NCBI GenBank assembly: GCA_017397835.1
Contig: JAFQHV010000033.1
Span: 1-38,287 of the forward strand
DNA: 38,287 bases
Source: Oscillospiraceae bacterium
GTDB lineage: Bacteria; Bacillota; Clostridia; Oscillospirales; Oscillospiraceae
Reading direction: 5' to 3'
A program made the translations under genes and the position numbers. The notes under the pieces were generated by a model. It searched no databases and had not been told where the DNA came from. It worked only from the letters and a program-made list of their open reading frames with translations. Below are positions 8,020 through 16,705 of the stretch, one piece after another (the first letter of the stretch is position 1; each line of letters begins with the position of its first letter).

Positions 8020-10473
8020 TTAATCCATGGGATTAATATCCGCAAACGCAGAAACGCCTTTGCACTCCTTGTCCAGATGGACGGCCCGCAACAGGTGCGC
8101 GACCAGCCGCCGTTGCTCCGGGGTGCTGGTGCCTGTCAAAGTCAGGTGATAGCGGTAGCGGTTATTGACTTTTGTAATGATTGCCGGTGCAGGTCCCAGA
8201 ATTTGACCCTTGTCCGCCGCCAGGCCCTGCTCAAGGCCACCACGCAGCTTCATACAAGTGCGCAGCACGCATCCCTCGTCCGGTCCGGACACTGTAATTA
8301 CGGTTAAATCGGAGAACGGAGGCGTTCCGCGCAGCCGGCGCAGCCCAATTTCCTGTCGATAAAAGCTGTCATAGTCCTGCTTGGCCGCAAAGCGGATCAC
8401 TTCGTGGTCGGGCGTATAGGTTTGAATCACCGCCCGCCCCGTTTTCTCACCGCGGCCCGCTCGTCCAACCACCTGAGTCAGCAGCGAGAAGGTCCGCTCC
8501 GCTGCGCGCAGATCCTCGGCATACAGCGCAAGATCCGCCGCTACAACGCCAACCAGCGTCACATTCTCAAAATCCAATCCTTTCGCCACCATTTGGGTGC
8601 CGATCAGGATGGGGACCTTTTCCGTGCGGAACCGGTCCAAGTAATACTCGTGCGGCTTGGATGCTGTGACCGTATCCGTATCCATACGCAGCACTTCAAT
8701 CCCCGGGAACCGCTCCGCCAGCTCTTCCTCCACTCGCTGAGTACCGAACCCGATAAAGTTCAGGCCGCCACCGCACTCCGGGCAGTTATCCGGCAGGCGC
8801 TGGGAATGACCGCAGTAGTGGCACATCAGCCGTTTATTGGCAGAATGGTAGGTCAGATGCGCGGAACAGCGGGGACACTCCGGAACGTGACCGCACTCGC
8901 CGCAGGATACCATACGGCTGGCACCGCGACGGTTAAGGAATAGGATGGTCTGTTCCCCGCGTTCCAGATTCGTTTGAATTTCATCGGCCAGCAGATCACT
9001 GATAGCCCCGCCGTTGCCCCGGCGCAGCTCCTCTTTCATGTCCGCAATCAGCACGTCCGGCATCGCTTTCTGATTGTAACGGTTGCGCAGGCAAATCAGG
9101 TGATACTGACCGCTTTGGGCGTGGTACATGGTCTCAATGCTGGGCGTGGCAGACCCCAGCACCAGCAGGGCTTTGTCCTGAGCACAGCGATACTTCGCAA
9201 CCTCTCTGGTGTGGTAGCGTGGACTGTTTTCCGATTTGTAGGATGCTTCCTGCTCCTCGTCAAGGATAATCACGCCCATGTTTTCCAACGGAGCAAAAAC
9301 GGCGGAACGCGTGCCGATCACAACCTGCGCCTTGCCACTTTTGACCCGTTTCCATTCGTCATACCGTTCACCGGCACGCAAGCTGCTGTGCAGCACGGCG
9401 ATGTTATCGCCAAAGTGAGCAGCAAATACGCGCAGCAGCTGTGGTGTTAAGGCGATTTCCGGTACAAGCACCATAGCCGTCCGGCCACGGTCCAACACAC
9501 TTTGGATCAGTTTGATGTAAACCTGTGTCTTTCCGCTGCCCGTTACCCCGTACAGCAATGCCGCTGCCGCTTTTTCTTGGGCTGAAAGCGCATCCAATTC
9601 CCGAAAAACCGTGTCCTGTTCTGCGCTGAGCCGGATCGGTTCCGCCGGTAGCACATCTATAACGGTGTGCCGCAAAACCTCCTGCTTTTCAAGGGTAATA
9701 AGCCCCTTTTTCGCCAGCGTACGCAAGGTTGCCATGGAAGCGCCGGTGAAGTAGCAAAGCTCCTTGCTGTTGGCACTGCCAAGGGCGCTCAACAGCTCGA
9801 TTACGCTGTAGTGCAGCGGTGCGCTCTTCCGTTTCGGCGTTACCAGCGCCATCGCTTCCTCTGCCGGAACCGCCAAAACGGCAATGCTCTGCGTTTTATC
9901 GTTGACTGCCCGGTGGGCATCTGCCTCCATAATGATGACATTCCGCTCGTTTAGCAGTTTGATCGCCGCAGAGGGCGATTTTTCGCCGAACGCACTTCGG
10001 ATCTGCTCCATGTCGGCACTTCCGCCGCAGGCATACAGCATGTCCAACAGCTTCCTCGCTCCGGCAGACGTACCCGCTGCCGCGTACGCCGCTTCCCGGT
10101 CCATTTCCTGCCGGAGCTGCCAGCGATCCCGCACGGAAAAATGCAGGCCGGCAGGCAGCATGGCTTTCACCGCGCTGTACACCGTGCAGAAGTAACGCTC
10201 GTGCATCCACAACGCCAGCTTCAAAAGCGTTTCGCTGAGCACCGGCTCATCATCCAGTACGCCGATGATTTGTTTCAGCCGTGTGCCATCGCCTTTCCCC
10301 ATGGCAAGGACGATGCCGTCACTCGGCTGGTTTCCGTTGCCAAACGGCACCAGCACCCGCATTCCCGGGCGTAATGTTTGGCTCAGTGTATCCGATACCA
10401 GATAGTCGTAGGGCTTGTCAATGGCGTACAGCGCCCTGGAAAGTGCAACTTTAGCTACAGTTTGCTCCGCCAT
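8020..10473 (-). CDS. priA: Primosomal helicase PriA
   Basis: PriA is the 3'-to-5' helicase that reloads the replisome at stalled forks. The 817-residue protein has the N-terminal 3'-DNA-binding domain, a winged helix, helicase motifs GVTGSGKTQVY (Walker A) and DEEQEASYK (Walker B), and an inserted zinc region with eight cysteines (CGECGHVPECPRC ... CHYCG ... CPECG). The C-terminal domain with DRFRTEKV...GTQMVAKG follows. Upstream is a G-rich Shine-Dalgarno AGGGGGCGGGG. In Bacillus coaBC lies between rpoZ and priA; here the gap holds only a terminator. Confidence 0.96.
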   Translation of the reverse strand: MAEQTVAKVALSRALYAIDKPYDYLVSDTLSQTLRPGMRVLVPFGNGNQPSDGIVLAMGKGDGTRLKQIIGVLDDEPVLSETLLKLALWMHERYFCTVYSAVKAMLPAGLHFSVRDRWQLRQEMDREAAYAAAGTSAGARKLLDMLYACGGSADMEQIRSAFGEKSPSAAIKLLNERNVIIMEADAHRAVNDKTQSIAVLAVPAEEAMALVTPKRKSAPLHYSVIELLSALGSANSKELCYFTGASMATLRTLAKKGLITLEKQEVLRHTVIDVLPAEPIRLSAEQDTVFRELDALSAQEKAAAALLYGVTGSGKTQVYIKLIQSVLDRGRTAMVLVPEIALTPQLLRVFAAHFGDNIAVLHSSLRAGERYDEWKRVKSGKAQVVIGTRSAVFAPLENMGVIILDEEQEASYKSENSPRYHTREVAKYRCAQDKALLVLGSATPSIETMYHAQSGQYHLICLRNRYNQKAMPDVLIADMKEELRRGNGGAISDLLADEIQTNLERGEQTILFLNRRGASRMVSCGECGHVPECPRCSAHLTYHSANKRLMCHYCGHSQRLPDNCPECGGGLNFIGFGTQRVEEELAERFPGIEVLRMDTDTVTASKPHEYYLDRFRTEKVPILIGTQMVAKGLDFENVTLVGVVAADLALYAEDLRAAERTFSLLTQVVGRAGRGEKTGRAVIQTYTPDHEVIRFAAKQDYDSFYRQEIGLRRLRGTPPFSDLTVITVSGPDEGCVLRTCMKLRGGLEQGLAADKGQILGPAPAIITKVNNRYRYHLTLTGTSTPEQRRLVAHLLRAVHLDKECKGVSAFADINPMD

Positions 10474-10498
10474 TTCCCCGCCCCCTTTCTATCCTAAA

Positions 10499-10529
10499 AC
10501 AAGCAGGGGGCTTTCTGCCCCCGCTTGCT
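10499..10529 (-). terminator. Terminator between rpoZ and priA
   Basis: Read on the minus strand, AGCAAGCGGGGGC pairs with GCCCCCTGCTTGT around an AGAAA loop and is followed by TTTT. It would end the cdaA-to-rpoZ transcript and separates it from priA. Confidence 0.8.
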
Positions 10530-10542
10530 TTCCTGAGTCGTC

Positions 10543-10728
10543 TTATTCGGCCGTGTTGCGCGCAGCCACCTCACGGATGGCAATGCTGACAGGCTTATCC
10601 TCCAGATGGGTACCGGATTCCTCCGCCTCAAACGCAATTTCACGGGCGCGGCAAGCCACCACATTCACCAGTTCGTAACGGCTGTGTACATTGGCCAGCA
10701 GGTCCTTCATAGGGGGGTAGAGCATCAT
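10543..10728 (-). CDS. rpoZ: RNA polymerase omega subunit
   Basis: A 61-residue protein with the omega pattern: [10 protein letters not shown] at the start, then SRYELVNVVACRAREI and KPVSIAIREV. Omega supports folding and assembly of beta-prime. It is short but within the Firmicutes range. Two ATG codons lie in tandem; the first (10728) overlaps the gmk stop as ATGA and is 10 bases from GGAG, so it is preferred. The gmk-rpoZ order is conserved. Confidence 0.92.
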   Translation of the reverse strand: MMLYPPMKDLLANVHSRYELVNVVACRAREIAFEAEESGTHLEDKPVSIAIREVAARNTAE

Positions 10729-11342
10729 AACGCATTATCTCCTTCAACAATATATTTTCTGTTTTTTACGCGGCATTCGTCCGCAGTCAGGATTGCCTCG
10801 ATCTCCCCAACTGCATGGGACACCTTGTCGTTTACCACAAGATAGTCGTAGTTGGGGATCTCTTTATATTCCGCCCGGGCTTTTTCCAGCCGGTCGGTGA
10901 TCACCGTCTCATTGTCCGTGTTCCGACCGTGCAGTCGGCGGGACAGCTCTTCAAAAGACGGGGGGATCATGAAAATAAAAATGGCTTCGGGGCAACGTTG
11001 GCGCACTTTTGCCGCACCTTTAACCTCGATGTCCAACAGCACGTCAATTCCGGCGTCCAACTTTTCGTTTATGACCTTCAAAGACGTGCCATAGTAGTTG
11101 CCTACGTACTCCGCATACTCCAGCAGTTCATCCGCTGCGATCATGCGCTCAAATTCCTGCCGGGATACAAAGTTGTAATTCACGCCGTCCGCCTCTCCAA
11201 CGCGAGGACCGCGGGTGGTATAAGACACGGAGAAAAACAAGTCCCGCTGCGCCATCAATTCAGCGATCACGGTGCTCTTTCCCGTTCCGGACGGGCCGGA
11301 CAGAACGATCAGCTGCCCTTTCTTTTTCTGTTTGGCTATCAT
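10725..11342 (-). CDS. gmk: Guanylate kinase
   Basis: This enzyme converts GMP to GDP. The 205-residue protein has P-loop [11 protein letters not shown], the GMP-binding [19 protein letters not shown], and the DIEVKGA region. It overlaps remA by 4 bp (ATGA) and has GAGGAGGA upstream. Gmk links nucleotide supply to (p)ppGpp control in Firmicutes. Confidence 0.96.
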   Translation of the reverse strand: MIAKQKKKGQLIVLSGPSGTGKSTVIAELMAQRDLFFSVSYTTRGPRVGEADGVNYNFVSRQEFERMIAADELLEYAEYVGNYYGTSLKVINEKLDAGIDVLLDIEVKGAAKVRQRCPEAIFIFMIPPSFEELSRRLHGRNTDNETVITDRLEKARAEYKEIPNYDYLVVNDKVSHAVGEIEAILTADECRVKNRKYIVEGDNAL

Positions 11343-11602
11343 AGCTTCTCCTCCTCACCACCGGCACCGGTTTCCTCCAGCCGGCCGGCCACACTCTCCG
11401 GCGACAGCGCAGACAGGACCAAATGGTCGTTGTCCATGATAAGTACCGAACTGGTCTTTCGTCCATAAGTCGCATCAATCAGGATCCCACGGTCCCGCGC
11501 CTCCTGCACCATACGCTTAATGGGTGCGGAATCGGGACTGACGATAGCAACCAAACGCCCGGCGGAAATCATATTTCCAAATCCGATGTTAATCAGCTTC
11601 AC
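11339..11602 (-). CDS. remA: Extracellular matrix/DNA-binding regulator RemA (DUF370), GTG start
   Basis: An 87-residue protein starting [23 protein letters not shown] with [14 protein letters not shown], the DUF370 signature. In Bacillus RemA is a LytTR-like DNA-binding protein activating matrix and osmoprotection genes; it also occurs in species that make no known matrix, where its role is unclear. The start codon is GTG, with GGGAG nearby. The C-terminus carries an extra acidic tail (GGEEEKL). It sits between yicC (15 bp) and gmk (4-bp overlap), its conserved position. Confidence 0.92.
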   Translation of the reverse strand: MKLINIGFGNMISAGRLVAIVSPDSAPIKRMVQEARDRGILIDATYGRKTSSVLIMDNDHLVLSALSPESVAGRLEETGAGGEEEKL

Positions 11603-11617
11603 TGCTTTCGACTCCCT

Positions 11618-12496
11618 TTATTCCACGTTCTGAACCTGCTCACGAATCTTCTCAATTTCCGCTTTCATGTCCACCACGTGGCGGGAGATCTCCAAATCGG
11701 TACACTTGGAGCCGATGGTGTTGGCCTCGCGGTTAAATTCCTGGATCAGGAAATCCAGTTTTCTGCCAACGGGCACACCGCTTGCAAGCATGGTATCCAG
11801 CTGTTCCAAATGGCTGTGCAAACGGACGGTTTCCTCATCCACTGCAACCTTGTCGGCAAAAATGGCCGCCTCAGTCAGGATGCGGCTGTCGTCCAGCTGC
11901 GTGTTGGACAGCACGTCACGCATACGTGCCTCCAGCTTGGCCCGATACTCCGACACCGTCTTGGGCGAACGCTCTTCCACTTTGGCAAGCAGCTCCTTGA
12001 TGGTTTCCGCACGATCCCGGATATCGGCCGCCAGCTTTTCGCCCTCACGAGCGCGCATTTCGGTATAGTCCGACAACGCCATGTCCAGCACGGCGCAGAT
12101 ATCCGCCGCCACGGCTTCCATATCCTCCTGGCTCTTTTCCACCAGCAGCACGTCCTGAAGCTTCGCCAACAGGGAAACGGAAATATCATCCTTCAGTTGA
12201 TACTGATCGCGCAGCTGGGTCAAAGCGGCGTAATAGCTGTCCGCCACCGGCTTGTTGACGGAGATCACCACTTCCTCCGCCTCGGCATTGTCCAGGCTGA
12301 CAAACACGTCGACCTTACCGCGGGAGATGGCATTCTGCACCCGGGTCTTGATGGCATCCTCGGCAAAAATGTAAAGCCGCGGCAGCTTAACGGTACAATC
12401 CAGATAGCGATTGTTCACCGAACGCACTTCAACAGTGATAGAACGGCCGTTCAGCACAGCCTCTCCCCGGCCGTAGCCGGTCATACTCTTGACCAT
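11618..12496 (-). CDS. yicC: YicC/YloC family endoribonuclease
   Basis: A 292-residue protein beginning MVKSMTGYGRGEA, with EVRSVNNRYLDCTVKLPR and the C-terminal DFLIQEFNREANTIGSK, the YicC N- and DUF1732 signatures. YicC from E. coli and YloC from Bacillus have been shown to cut RNA as a ring-shaped oligomer. AAAGAGGAAG lies upstream of the ATG. Its position ahead of remA-gmk-rpoZ is conserved in Firmicutes. Confidence 0.93.
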   Translation of the reverse strand: MVKSMTGYGRGEAVLNGRSITVEVRSVNNRYLDCTVKLPRLYIFAEDAIKTRVQNAISRGKVDVFVSLDNAEAEEVVISVNKPVADSYYAALTQLRDQYQLKDDISVSLLAKLQDVLLVEKSQEDMEAVAADICAVLDMALSDYTEMRAREGEKLAADIRDRAETIKELLAKVEERSPKTVSEYRAKLEARMRDVLSNTQLDDSRILTEAAIFADKVAVDEETVRLHSHLEQLDTMLASGVPVGRKLDFLIQEFNREANTIGSKCTDLEISRHVVDMKAEIEKIREQVQNVE

Positions 12497-12523
12497 GATA
12501 ACACTTCCTCTTTTCCTTTATCG

Positions 12524-13111
12524 TCAGCAGCACAAACCCCCGTCAAAGGGGCACAGACATCTCAGACACAAATAGGTCGTGCAGCAATCCGACATTTCAC
12601 TTCCTGCCGTTCCGTATGGCGAAAAACCGCCGCCGGCACGGTTCATCATCACGAGGGCCTGCCGATACTCCATGTTGTTCGGGTCCAGTTGACAGGCCAT
12701 TTGATAATGTTGCTTTGCCTCATCCAGCCAGCCGCGGCGGTAGGCCACGGCACCACTGAGAAAATGCCACTCTGCCCCATGGTCCGTGATCTCACCAAGC
12801 AGTTTGACGGCAAGCTGCAAATCACCGGCGGCAATCGCACTGCGCACACGGGCAAACACGGGACTTGCGCCTGATGCCGAGCTGTAGGACGTCCTTCCGG
12901 ATGCGCCGGTCTGCCCACCGCCCTGCCTCTGGCGCTGAATGGCGTCATACGCCTCGTTCACTGCTTTCATCTTCTCTTCCGCCAAATCAGCAAGAGGGTT
13001 GTTCTGGTAATTGTCCGGATGGTATTTCCGTGCCAGTTCCCGGTAAGCCCGTTTGATCTCTTCGTCGCTGGCGTTTGGGGCAACCCCCAGCACACTGTAT
13101 GGATCGTTCAT
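12524..13111 (-). CDS. J-domain protein with TPR-like region and cysteine-rich tail
   Basis: A 195-residue protein. Residues about 3-65 form a J domain with the Hsp70-stimulating HPD motif (ARKYHPDNY), preceded by [11 protein letters not shown] glycine/serine linker follows. Residues about 90-165 look like one or two TPR helices ([32 protein letters not shown]). The last 25 residues hold seven cysteines ([19 protein letters not shown]...CC). No zinc-finger or DnaJ C-terminal domain is present, so this is a type III J protein rather than DnaJ. It overlaps the DUF5685 gene by 4 bp (ATGA), suggesting a joint role. Client and partner Hsp70 are unknown. Confidence 0.8.
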   Translation of the reverse strand: MNDPYSVLGVAPNASDEEIKRAYRELARKYHPDNYQNNPLADLAEEKMKAVNEAYDAIQRQRQGGGQTGASGRTSYSSASGASPVFARVRSAIAAGDLQLAVKLLGEITDHGAEWHFLSGAVAYRRGWLDEAKQHYQMACQLDPNNMEYRQALVMMNRAGGGFSPYGTAGSEMSDCCTTYLCLRCLCPFDGGLCC

Positions 13112-13977
13112 GCTTTGTTACTCCAGATCTTTCGATTTTTAATACGCTTCCATTGCCCGGAAAGCACCGCTTTCTGTACAGCAGGAAGTCCAAAATACAA
13201 CACATTTTCAATCAGATCAGTCTGTCGTCCGAACTCCAAAAGAGCCGCCGCAGACCGCATAAGAGAAAGGGAATGGTTCAAGGTCAGCTCAAATTCTTCG
13301 TCCGCCGGCGCATCCGGCCAGCGCAGCGCGATCGGATTATAGCTTCCGGACTTGCGATCCGCTTCCAAATCGTCTCTGGCATCCACCAGATAGATCCAGC
13401 GTCCGAGATGGTACAGCAGTTGGCCCATGGCCCGCCGGCGCGCATCCTCTTCGGCCACCGGCACCGCGGCAGTCAGCAGCTGCGCAAAGGTATCGGCCGC
13501 TCTGTCCAAAGACGGACAGTTCTCCTGTTCCAGCCGGTGAAGCGCATCCAATTGCCGACTTACGATCAAATCAAATTCAGGCAGATTTTCGGATGCCACC
13601 GCATAGGCCGAACGAAGCATTTGCCCGCTCACCCACGCCTTAAACCGGGCCAAACCCCTTTCATCACACAGCTTGTCTTTGATCTGCCAATAGCCCAAAA
13701 TCACACTGGCATCCGCCGCCCGTTCCAATGCCTGTGATTGCTCACACATACAGCGCTTGGTCGGTATGACGTGACAACGGTGTCTGCAGCTCACCCGCTC
13801 TCCTTCCGCCGGGGCAAGCAACAGGGCAAGAAAGGTAAAATCGTAGTTGAGTATCATGGGAGCCAGCCTGCCGCACCGGCGCCGCAGAGTTCTGCACAGG
13901 CCGCAGTAGGTAGCGCGGTACAAGTCAAAGTCCTTGCATTTCAGTTCCCCGCGCAGGGGTCGTACATATCCGAAGAT
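13108..13977 (-). CDS. DUF5685 family cysteine-rich protein, apparent AUC start codon
   Basis: The protein reads (M)[28 protein letters not shown] at its start, the pattern I associate with DUF5685. Cysteines cluster in [13 protein letters not shown] and [15 protein letters not shown], suggesting metal binding; the rest is mostly helical (289 residues). Function is unknown. Start: an in-frame TGA lies three codons before position 13977, the family-conserved N-terminus begins at an ATC codon (13977-13975), and GGAGGTGA sits 9 bases upstream of that ATC. The first ordinary start in frame is a TTG at 13923, which would remove the conserved first 18 residues and has no ribosome-binding site. The gene ends overlapping the J-domain gene and begins 6 bp after the RseC-like gene. 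Confidence 0.72.
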   Translation of the reverse strand: MFGYVRPLRGELKCKDFDLYRATYCGLCRTLRRRCGRLAPMILNYDFTFLALLLAPAEGERVSCRHRCHVIPTKRCMCEQSQALERAADASVILGYWQIKDKLCDERGLARFKAWVSGQMLRSAYAVASENLPEFDLIVSRQLDALHRLEQENCPSLDRAADTFAQLLTAAVPVAEEDARRRAMGQLLYHLGRWIYLVDARDDLEADRKSGSYNPIALRWPDAPADEEFELTLNHSLSLMRSAAALLEFGRQTDLIENVLYFGLPAVQKAVLSGQWKRIKNRKIWSNKA

Positions 13978-13983
13978 ACGCCC

Positions 13984-14400
13984 TCACCTCCCCGTGGCAA
14001 CAACAGAAAATTCAGGCTTATTTGTACGGGCTGCGGTTCGGTTTGCCAGCACCGCAGGAACAAAGCCTGCAGCCAGCCCGACAAATGCCAACAAAATGCA
14101 AACGCCCTGCGAACGTCGGAGCAGCTCACCGATCAGATAACCGGCGATCAACCCAAAACACGGAAGCAGACAGACCAGTATAGCCGCCCCAAGCCTTCCG
14201 CCGGTTCTTGGCCGAACCGTCACAATGTCACCGACAGCTACCCCCTCGGCATTATCTGCCATGGCTAAAAGTTCCTCTTCCGCTCTTTGTGAACATCCCT
14301 CACAGCTTTTGCAGTTCAACCCGCATTCCACTTGGCGCATCAGTGCCACTTCTGCCACACCGGAGGGGAATACGCGTTTCACGATGGCCGTTTGCTCCAT
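13984..14400 (-). CDS. SoxR-reducing system protein RseC family
   Basis: A 138-residue membrane protein. The N-terminal domain has four cysteines in ECGLNCKSCEGCS, the pattern thought to bind an iron-sulfur cluster in RseC, and the C-terminal half holds two hydrophobic segments (AAILVCLLPCFGLIAGYLIG and GVCILLAFVGLAAGFVPAVL). RseC is linked to Rnf electron transport and SoxR reduction; many Clostridia carry a copy without SoxR, so the target here is unknown. AAGGAGGGCGG precedes the ATG. Its stop codon lies inside the ribosome-binding site of the next gene. Confidence 0.82.
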   Translation of the reverse strand: MEQTAIVKRVFPSGVAEVALMRQVECGLNCKSCEGCSQRAEEELLAMADNAEGVAVGDIVTVRPRTGGRLGAAILVCLLPCFGLIAGYLIGELLRRSQGVCILLAFVGLAAGFVPAVLANRTAARTNKPEFSVVATGR

Positions 14401-14421
14401 GCCGCCCTCCTTTTCCGCACG

Positions 14422-15651
14422 TCAACCGCGGGTCAATTTGACAACCACATTGTTCTGTCCAACCACACCCACATCATTTCCGGCGTACAAATAGACTTTT
14501 GCCGGAACATTGTAGGAACCGGTAGCTGCGAGTTCGGACAGATCCGCGATCATACGCACTTGAGGCAGCAAAACCTTGTCCAGCGCCTGCTGGGTTCCGC
14601 GCAGGGTAATGGTGCGTTTTTGTGTGACCAGCGCGGCCTTGTACCCCTTGGGCACGTTGATCAGCTCAATGTTCTCAACTTCAACGTTCTTGGTAACCAA
14701 CCCGCTGACCGAAACATCAACCTGCGCCTTATCCGTTCCGCTGATATTTTCCAAACCGGCGGACAGGTAAATGGGATACTCCTCGGAATAGTCGCCAATC
14801 ACTTGCGCAAGATCAATGCTGCCCAGCGTGATGCGATCAAGATGCTCCAGCACTTCCTCCGGTCCGGACACCATGATGGATGCCGGTTCGATTTTGAATT
14901 TGACATTGTCCTTGGTGGCACCACCGCCGGCGACAAAATCAATCGCAAGCGGCACATCCTTCACGACCACGATCGGCATGTAGACGCTGGCTTTCTCCGC
15001 GCTGAGCCGCAATCCTGTGGTGTCTGCGGGCTTTCCGTCCTCGCCAAGGAACTGCAGTTCCAGTTCACCGGAAAAGCTTTCCTTCATTTTCTTCTGTTCC
15101 AACACCACTTGAACCGTGTGGATGGTATCTACCATTTCCTGTGTGCCGCTGATCTGCACCTGCTCCGGCTCCACGATAAACTCGCCCGCCTGGTAGCCGT
15201 CCTCAACGCTGCCCTTGAACACAGGCTGAATGGTCATGGGTTTGGAATAGATCTTCGCCACCGTGATCTTAACGGTCTGCGGAATGCTGCTTTGCAGCGA
15301 CACCGCAGAGGTTACCACCGTGGCAGGATAATTGGGCGTAAATTCCAGTTCATATTCACCGGGTTCGGTGATTTTCGACACGTCAACACTTACGCTGACG
15401 TTATCTCTGTTAAGCTGACTGACCTCGCGCCAATTGCCCTTCCAAACCAACGTAACATCAGACGGATCCATCTGGTCGATCATCAGCCCCTGAGACTCCA
15501 GCACCCGTTCACCGGACGTGATAACGGGAATGTACCGCTCCCGCTTTTCCATTTCCGGATCCTCGTCCATACGCACGAACAGCCACAGGGTGGTTGCAAT
15601 CAGCACCGACAGCAGAACATAAAGCCACTTTCGCTCCTTAATCGGTTTCAT
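14422..15651 (-). CDS. cdaR: CdaR, YbbR-domain regulator of diadenylate cyclase
   Basis: A 409-residue protein with one N-terminal membrane segment (KWLYVLLSVLIATTLWLFVR) followed by about four YbbR repeats outside the membrane, seen as recurring segments such as VTSAVSLQSSIPQTVKI, KDVPLAIDFV and KNVEVENIELINVPKGY. CdaR binds and modulates CdaA. It overlaps cdaA by 14 bp, with AAAGGGGGA upstream of the ATG. In many Firmicutes glmM follows; here an RseC-like gene follows instead. Confidence 0.92.
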   Translation of the reverse strand: MKPIKERKWLYVLLSVLIATTLWLFVRMDEDPEMEKRERYIPVITSGERVLESQGLMIDQMDPSDVTLVWKGNWREVSQLNRDNVSVSVDVSKITEPGEYELEFTPNYPATVVTSAVSLQSSIPQTVKITVAKIYSKPMTIQPVFKGSVEDGYQAGEFIVEPEQVQISGTQEMVDTIHTVQVVLEQKKMKESFSGELELQFLGEDGKPADTTGLRLSAEKASVYMPIVVVKDVPLAIDFVAGGGATKDNVKFKIEPASIMVSGPEEVLEHLDRITLGSIDLAQVIGDYSEEYPIYLSAGLENISGTDKAQVDVSVSGLVTKNVEVENIELINVPKGYKAALVTQKRTITLRGTQQALDKVLLPQVRMIADLSELAATGSYNVPAKVYLYAGNDVGVVGQNNVVVKLTRG

Positions 15652-16525
15652 CCTGCTCGTCCCCCTTTCTGCTGCGCTTAAGCAGCGAAGAAATCAAACT
15701 CAGCACGTTCATGTTTTCGTTTTCTTCCTTTGCCAGCAGTTCGTTTTCCAACAACCGACAGAACGTTTCCGGGGCTAGATGCCGTTTCAGCATACCTCCC
15801 ACCGCCACAGAAATAGAGCCGGTTTCTTCGGAAACGATAGCGACCACGGCATCGGAGTGTTCACTGATACCGATCCCCGCGCGATGGCGCATGCCCAGAT
15901 CACGGCTCAAATTCACGTTGCTTGACAGGGGAAGCATGCAGCCGGCACCTACGATCCTGCCATTGCGCACGATGACCGCACCGTCGTGCAGCGGTGCCTT
16001 GTTCCAGAAAATGTTTTTCAGCAGTTCGGCACTGGCTGCAGCATCCAGTGCCGTGCCGGTCTTGATAATGTCGTCCAAATGGTTGTTGCGCTCAAACACC
16101 ATCAGCGCGCCAACCTTATCCTCGGACATGGTTTCGTACGCTTCCACCGTTTCCTTGATGGCGTGTTCCACTGCATTCAAGTCGCGCACCTGCGAAGAAA
16201 ACAGTGCCGAGAACAGGCGGCTGTCACCAACACGTTCCAATAAGCGACGGATTTCCGGCTGAAAGATCACAATAAGCGCAAACACGCCCCAATCGATCAC
16301 GATATTGAACAGGTAACTCACCGCATACAGCTTCAGCACGGAGGCCAGTGCCATGATCACCAACAGCACACCGACACCCTTCAAAACGCGGCCAAAGCTA
16401 TTCTTTCTCGTCATCCAAATCAATTTGTAGATAAACACAGACAGGATAGCAATATCCAAAATGTCACTGATTCGGATCACACCGAAAATGGTATCAAAAA
16501 ATCGAACAACTGCCTGCATATTCAT
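15638..16525 (-). CDS. cdaA: Diadenylate cyclase CdaA
   Basis: This enzyme makes c-di-AMP, the second messenger that governs potassium and osmolyte balance and wall homeostasis. The 295-residue protein has three N-terminal membrane segments (to about residue 85) and a DAC domain with the two catalytic motifs LHDGAVIV and MRHRAGIG. The start at 16525 follows AAGGCGGGGA. It is the first gene of a long minus-strand unit with a consensus-like promoter about 55 bp upstream of the ATG. Confidence 0.96.
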   Translation of the reverse strand: MNMQAVVRFFDTIFGVIRISDILDIAILSVFIYKLIWMTRKNSFGRVLKGVGVLLVIMALASVLKLYAVSYLFNIVIDWGVFALIVIFQPEIRRLLERVGDSRLFSALFSSQVRDLNAVEHAIKETVEAYETMSEDKVGALMVFERNNHLDDIIKTGTALDAAASAELLKNIFWNKAPLHDGAVIVRNGRIVGAGCMLPLSSNVNLSRDLGMRHRAGIGISEHSDAVVAIVSEETGSISVAVGGMLKRHLAPETFCRLLENELLAKEENENMNVLSLISSLLKRSRKGDEQDETD

Positions 16526-16578
16526 TCCCCGCCTTCTCGCCGAGCCAAGTATCCGGCAAAATAAAACGATACGGATAC

Positions 16579-16607
16579 ATTATACAATAAGAAACAAAAA
16601 ATAGCAA
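16579..16607 (-). promoter_or_regulatory. sigma-A promoter of the cdaA operon
   Basis: On the minus strand TTGCTA (16607-16602) and TATAAT (16584-16579) are separated by 17 bp. The 5' leader to the cdaA ATG is about 45 nt. It lies downstream of the csd terminator. Confidence 0.85.
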
Positions 16608-16652
16608 GCACGAACCCCCTGAAACAACCGTATTTTTTCCCCTTTTCCGCGA

Positions 16653-16700
16653 CAAAAAACCGGCACTGCAAACCGATGCATTCGGTCCGCGGTGCCGGTC
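16653..16700 (-). terminator. Terminator of the DUF3343-csd operon
   Basis: On the minus strand ACCGGCAC pairs with GTGCCGGT around a 25-nt loop that itself can pair (ACCGA/TCGGT), followed by a run of six T residues. Confidence 0.75.
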
Positions 16701-16705
16701 ACGTT

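Noticed and set aside
10474-10542. A hidden remnant of coaBC between rpoZ and priA
   Set aside because: Only 69 bp lie between the genes and they are filled by a terminator and a ribosome-binding site.
14332-15681. Long open frame (449 codons) on the plus strand
   Set aside because: It lies opposite cdaR and the end of cdaA, is histidine- and arginine-rich in the way antisense frames of GC-rich genes are, and resembles no family.
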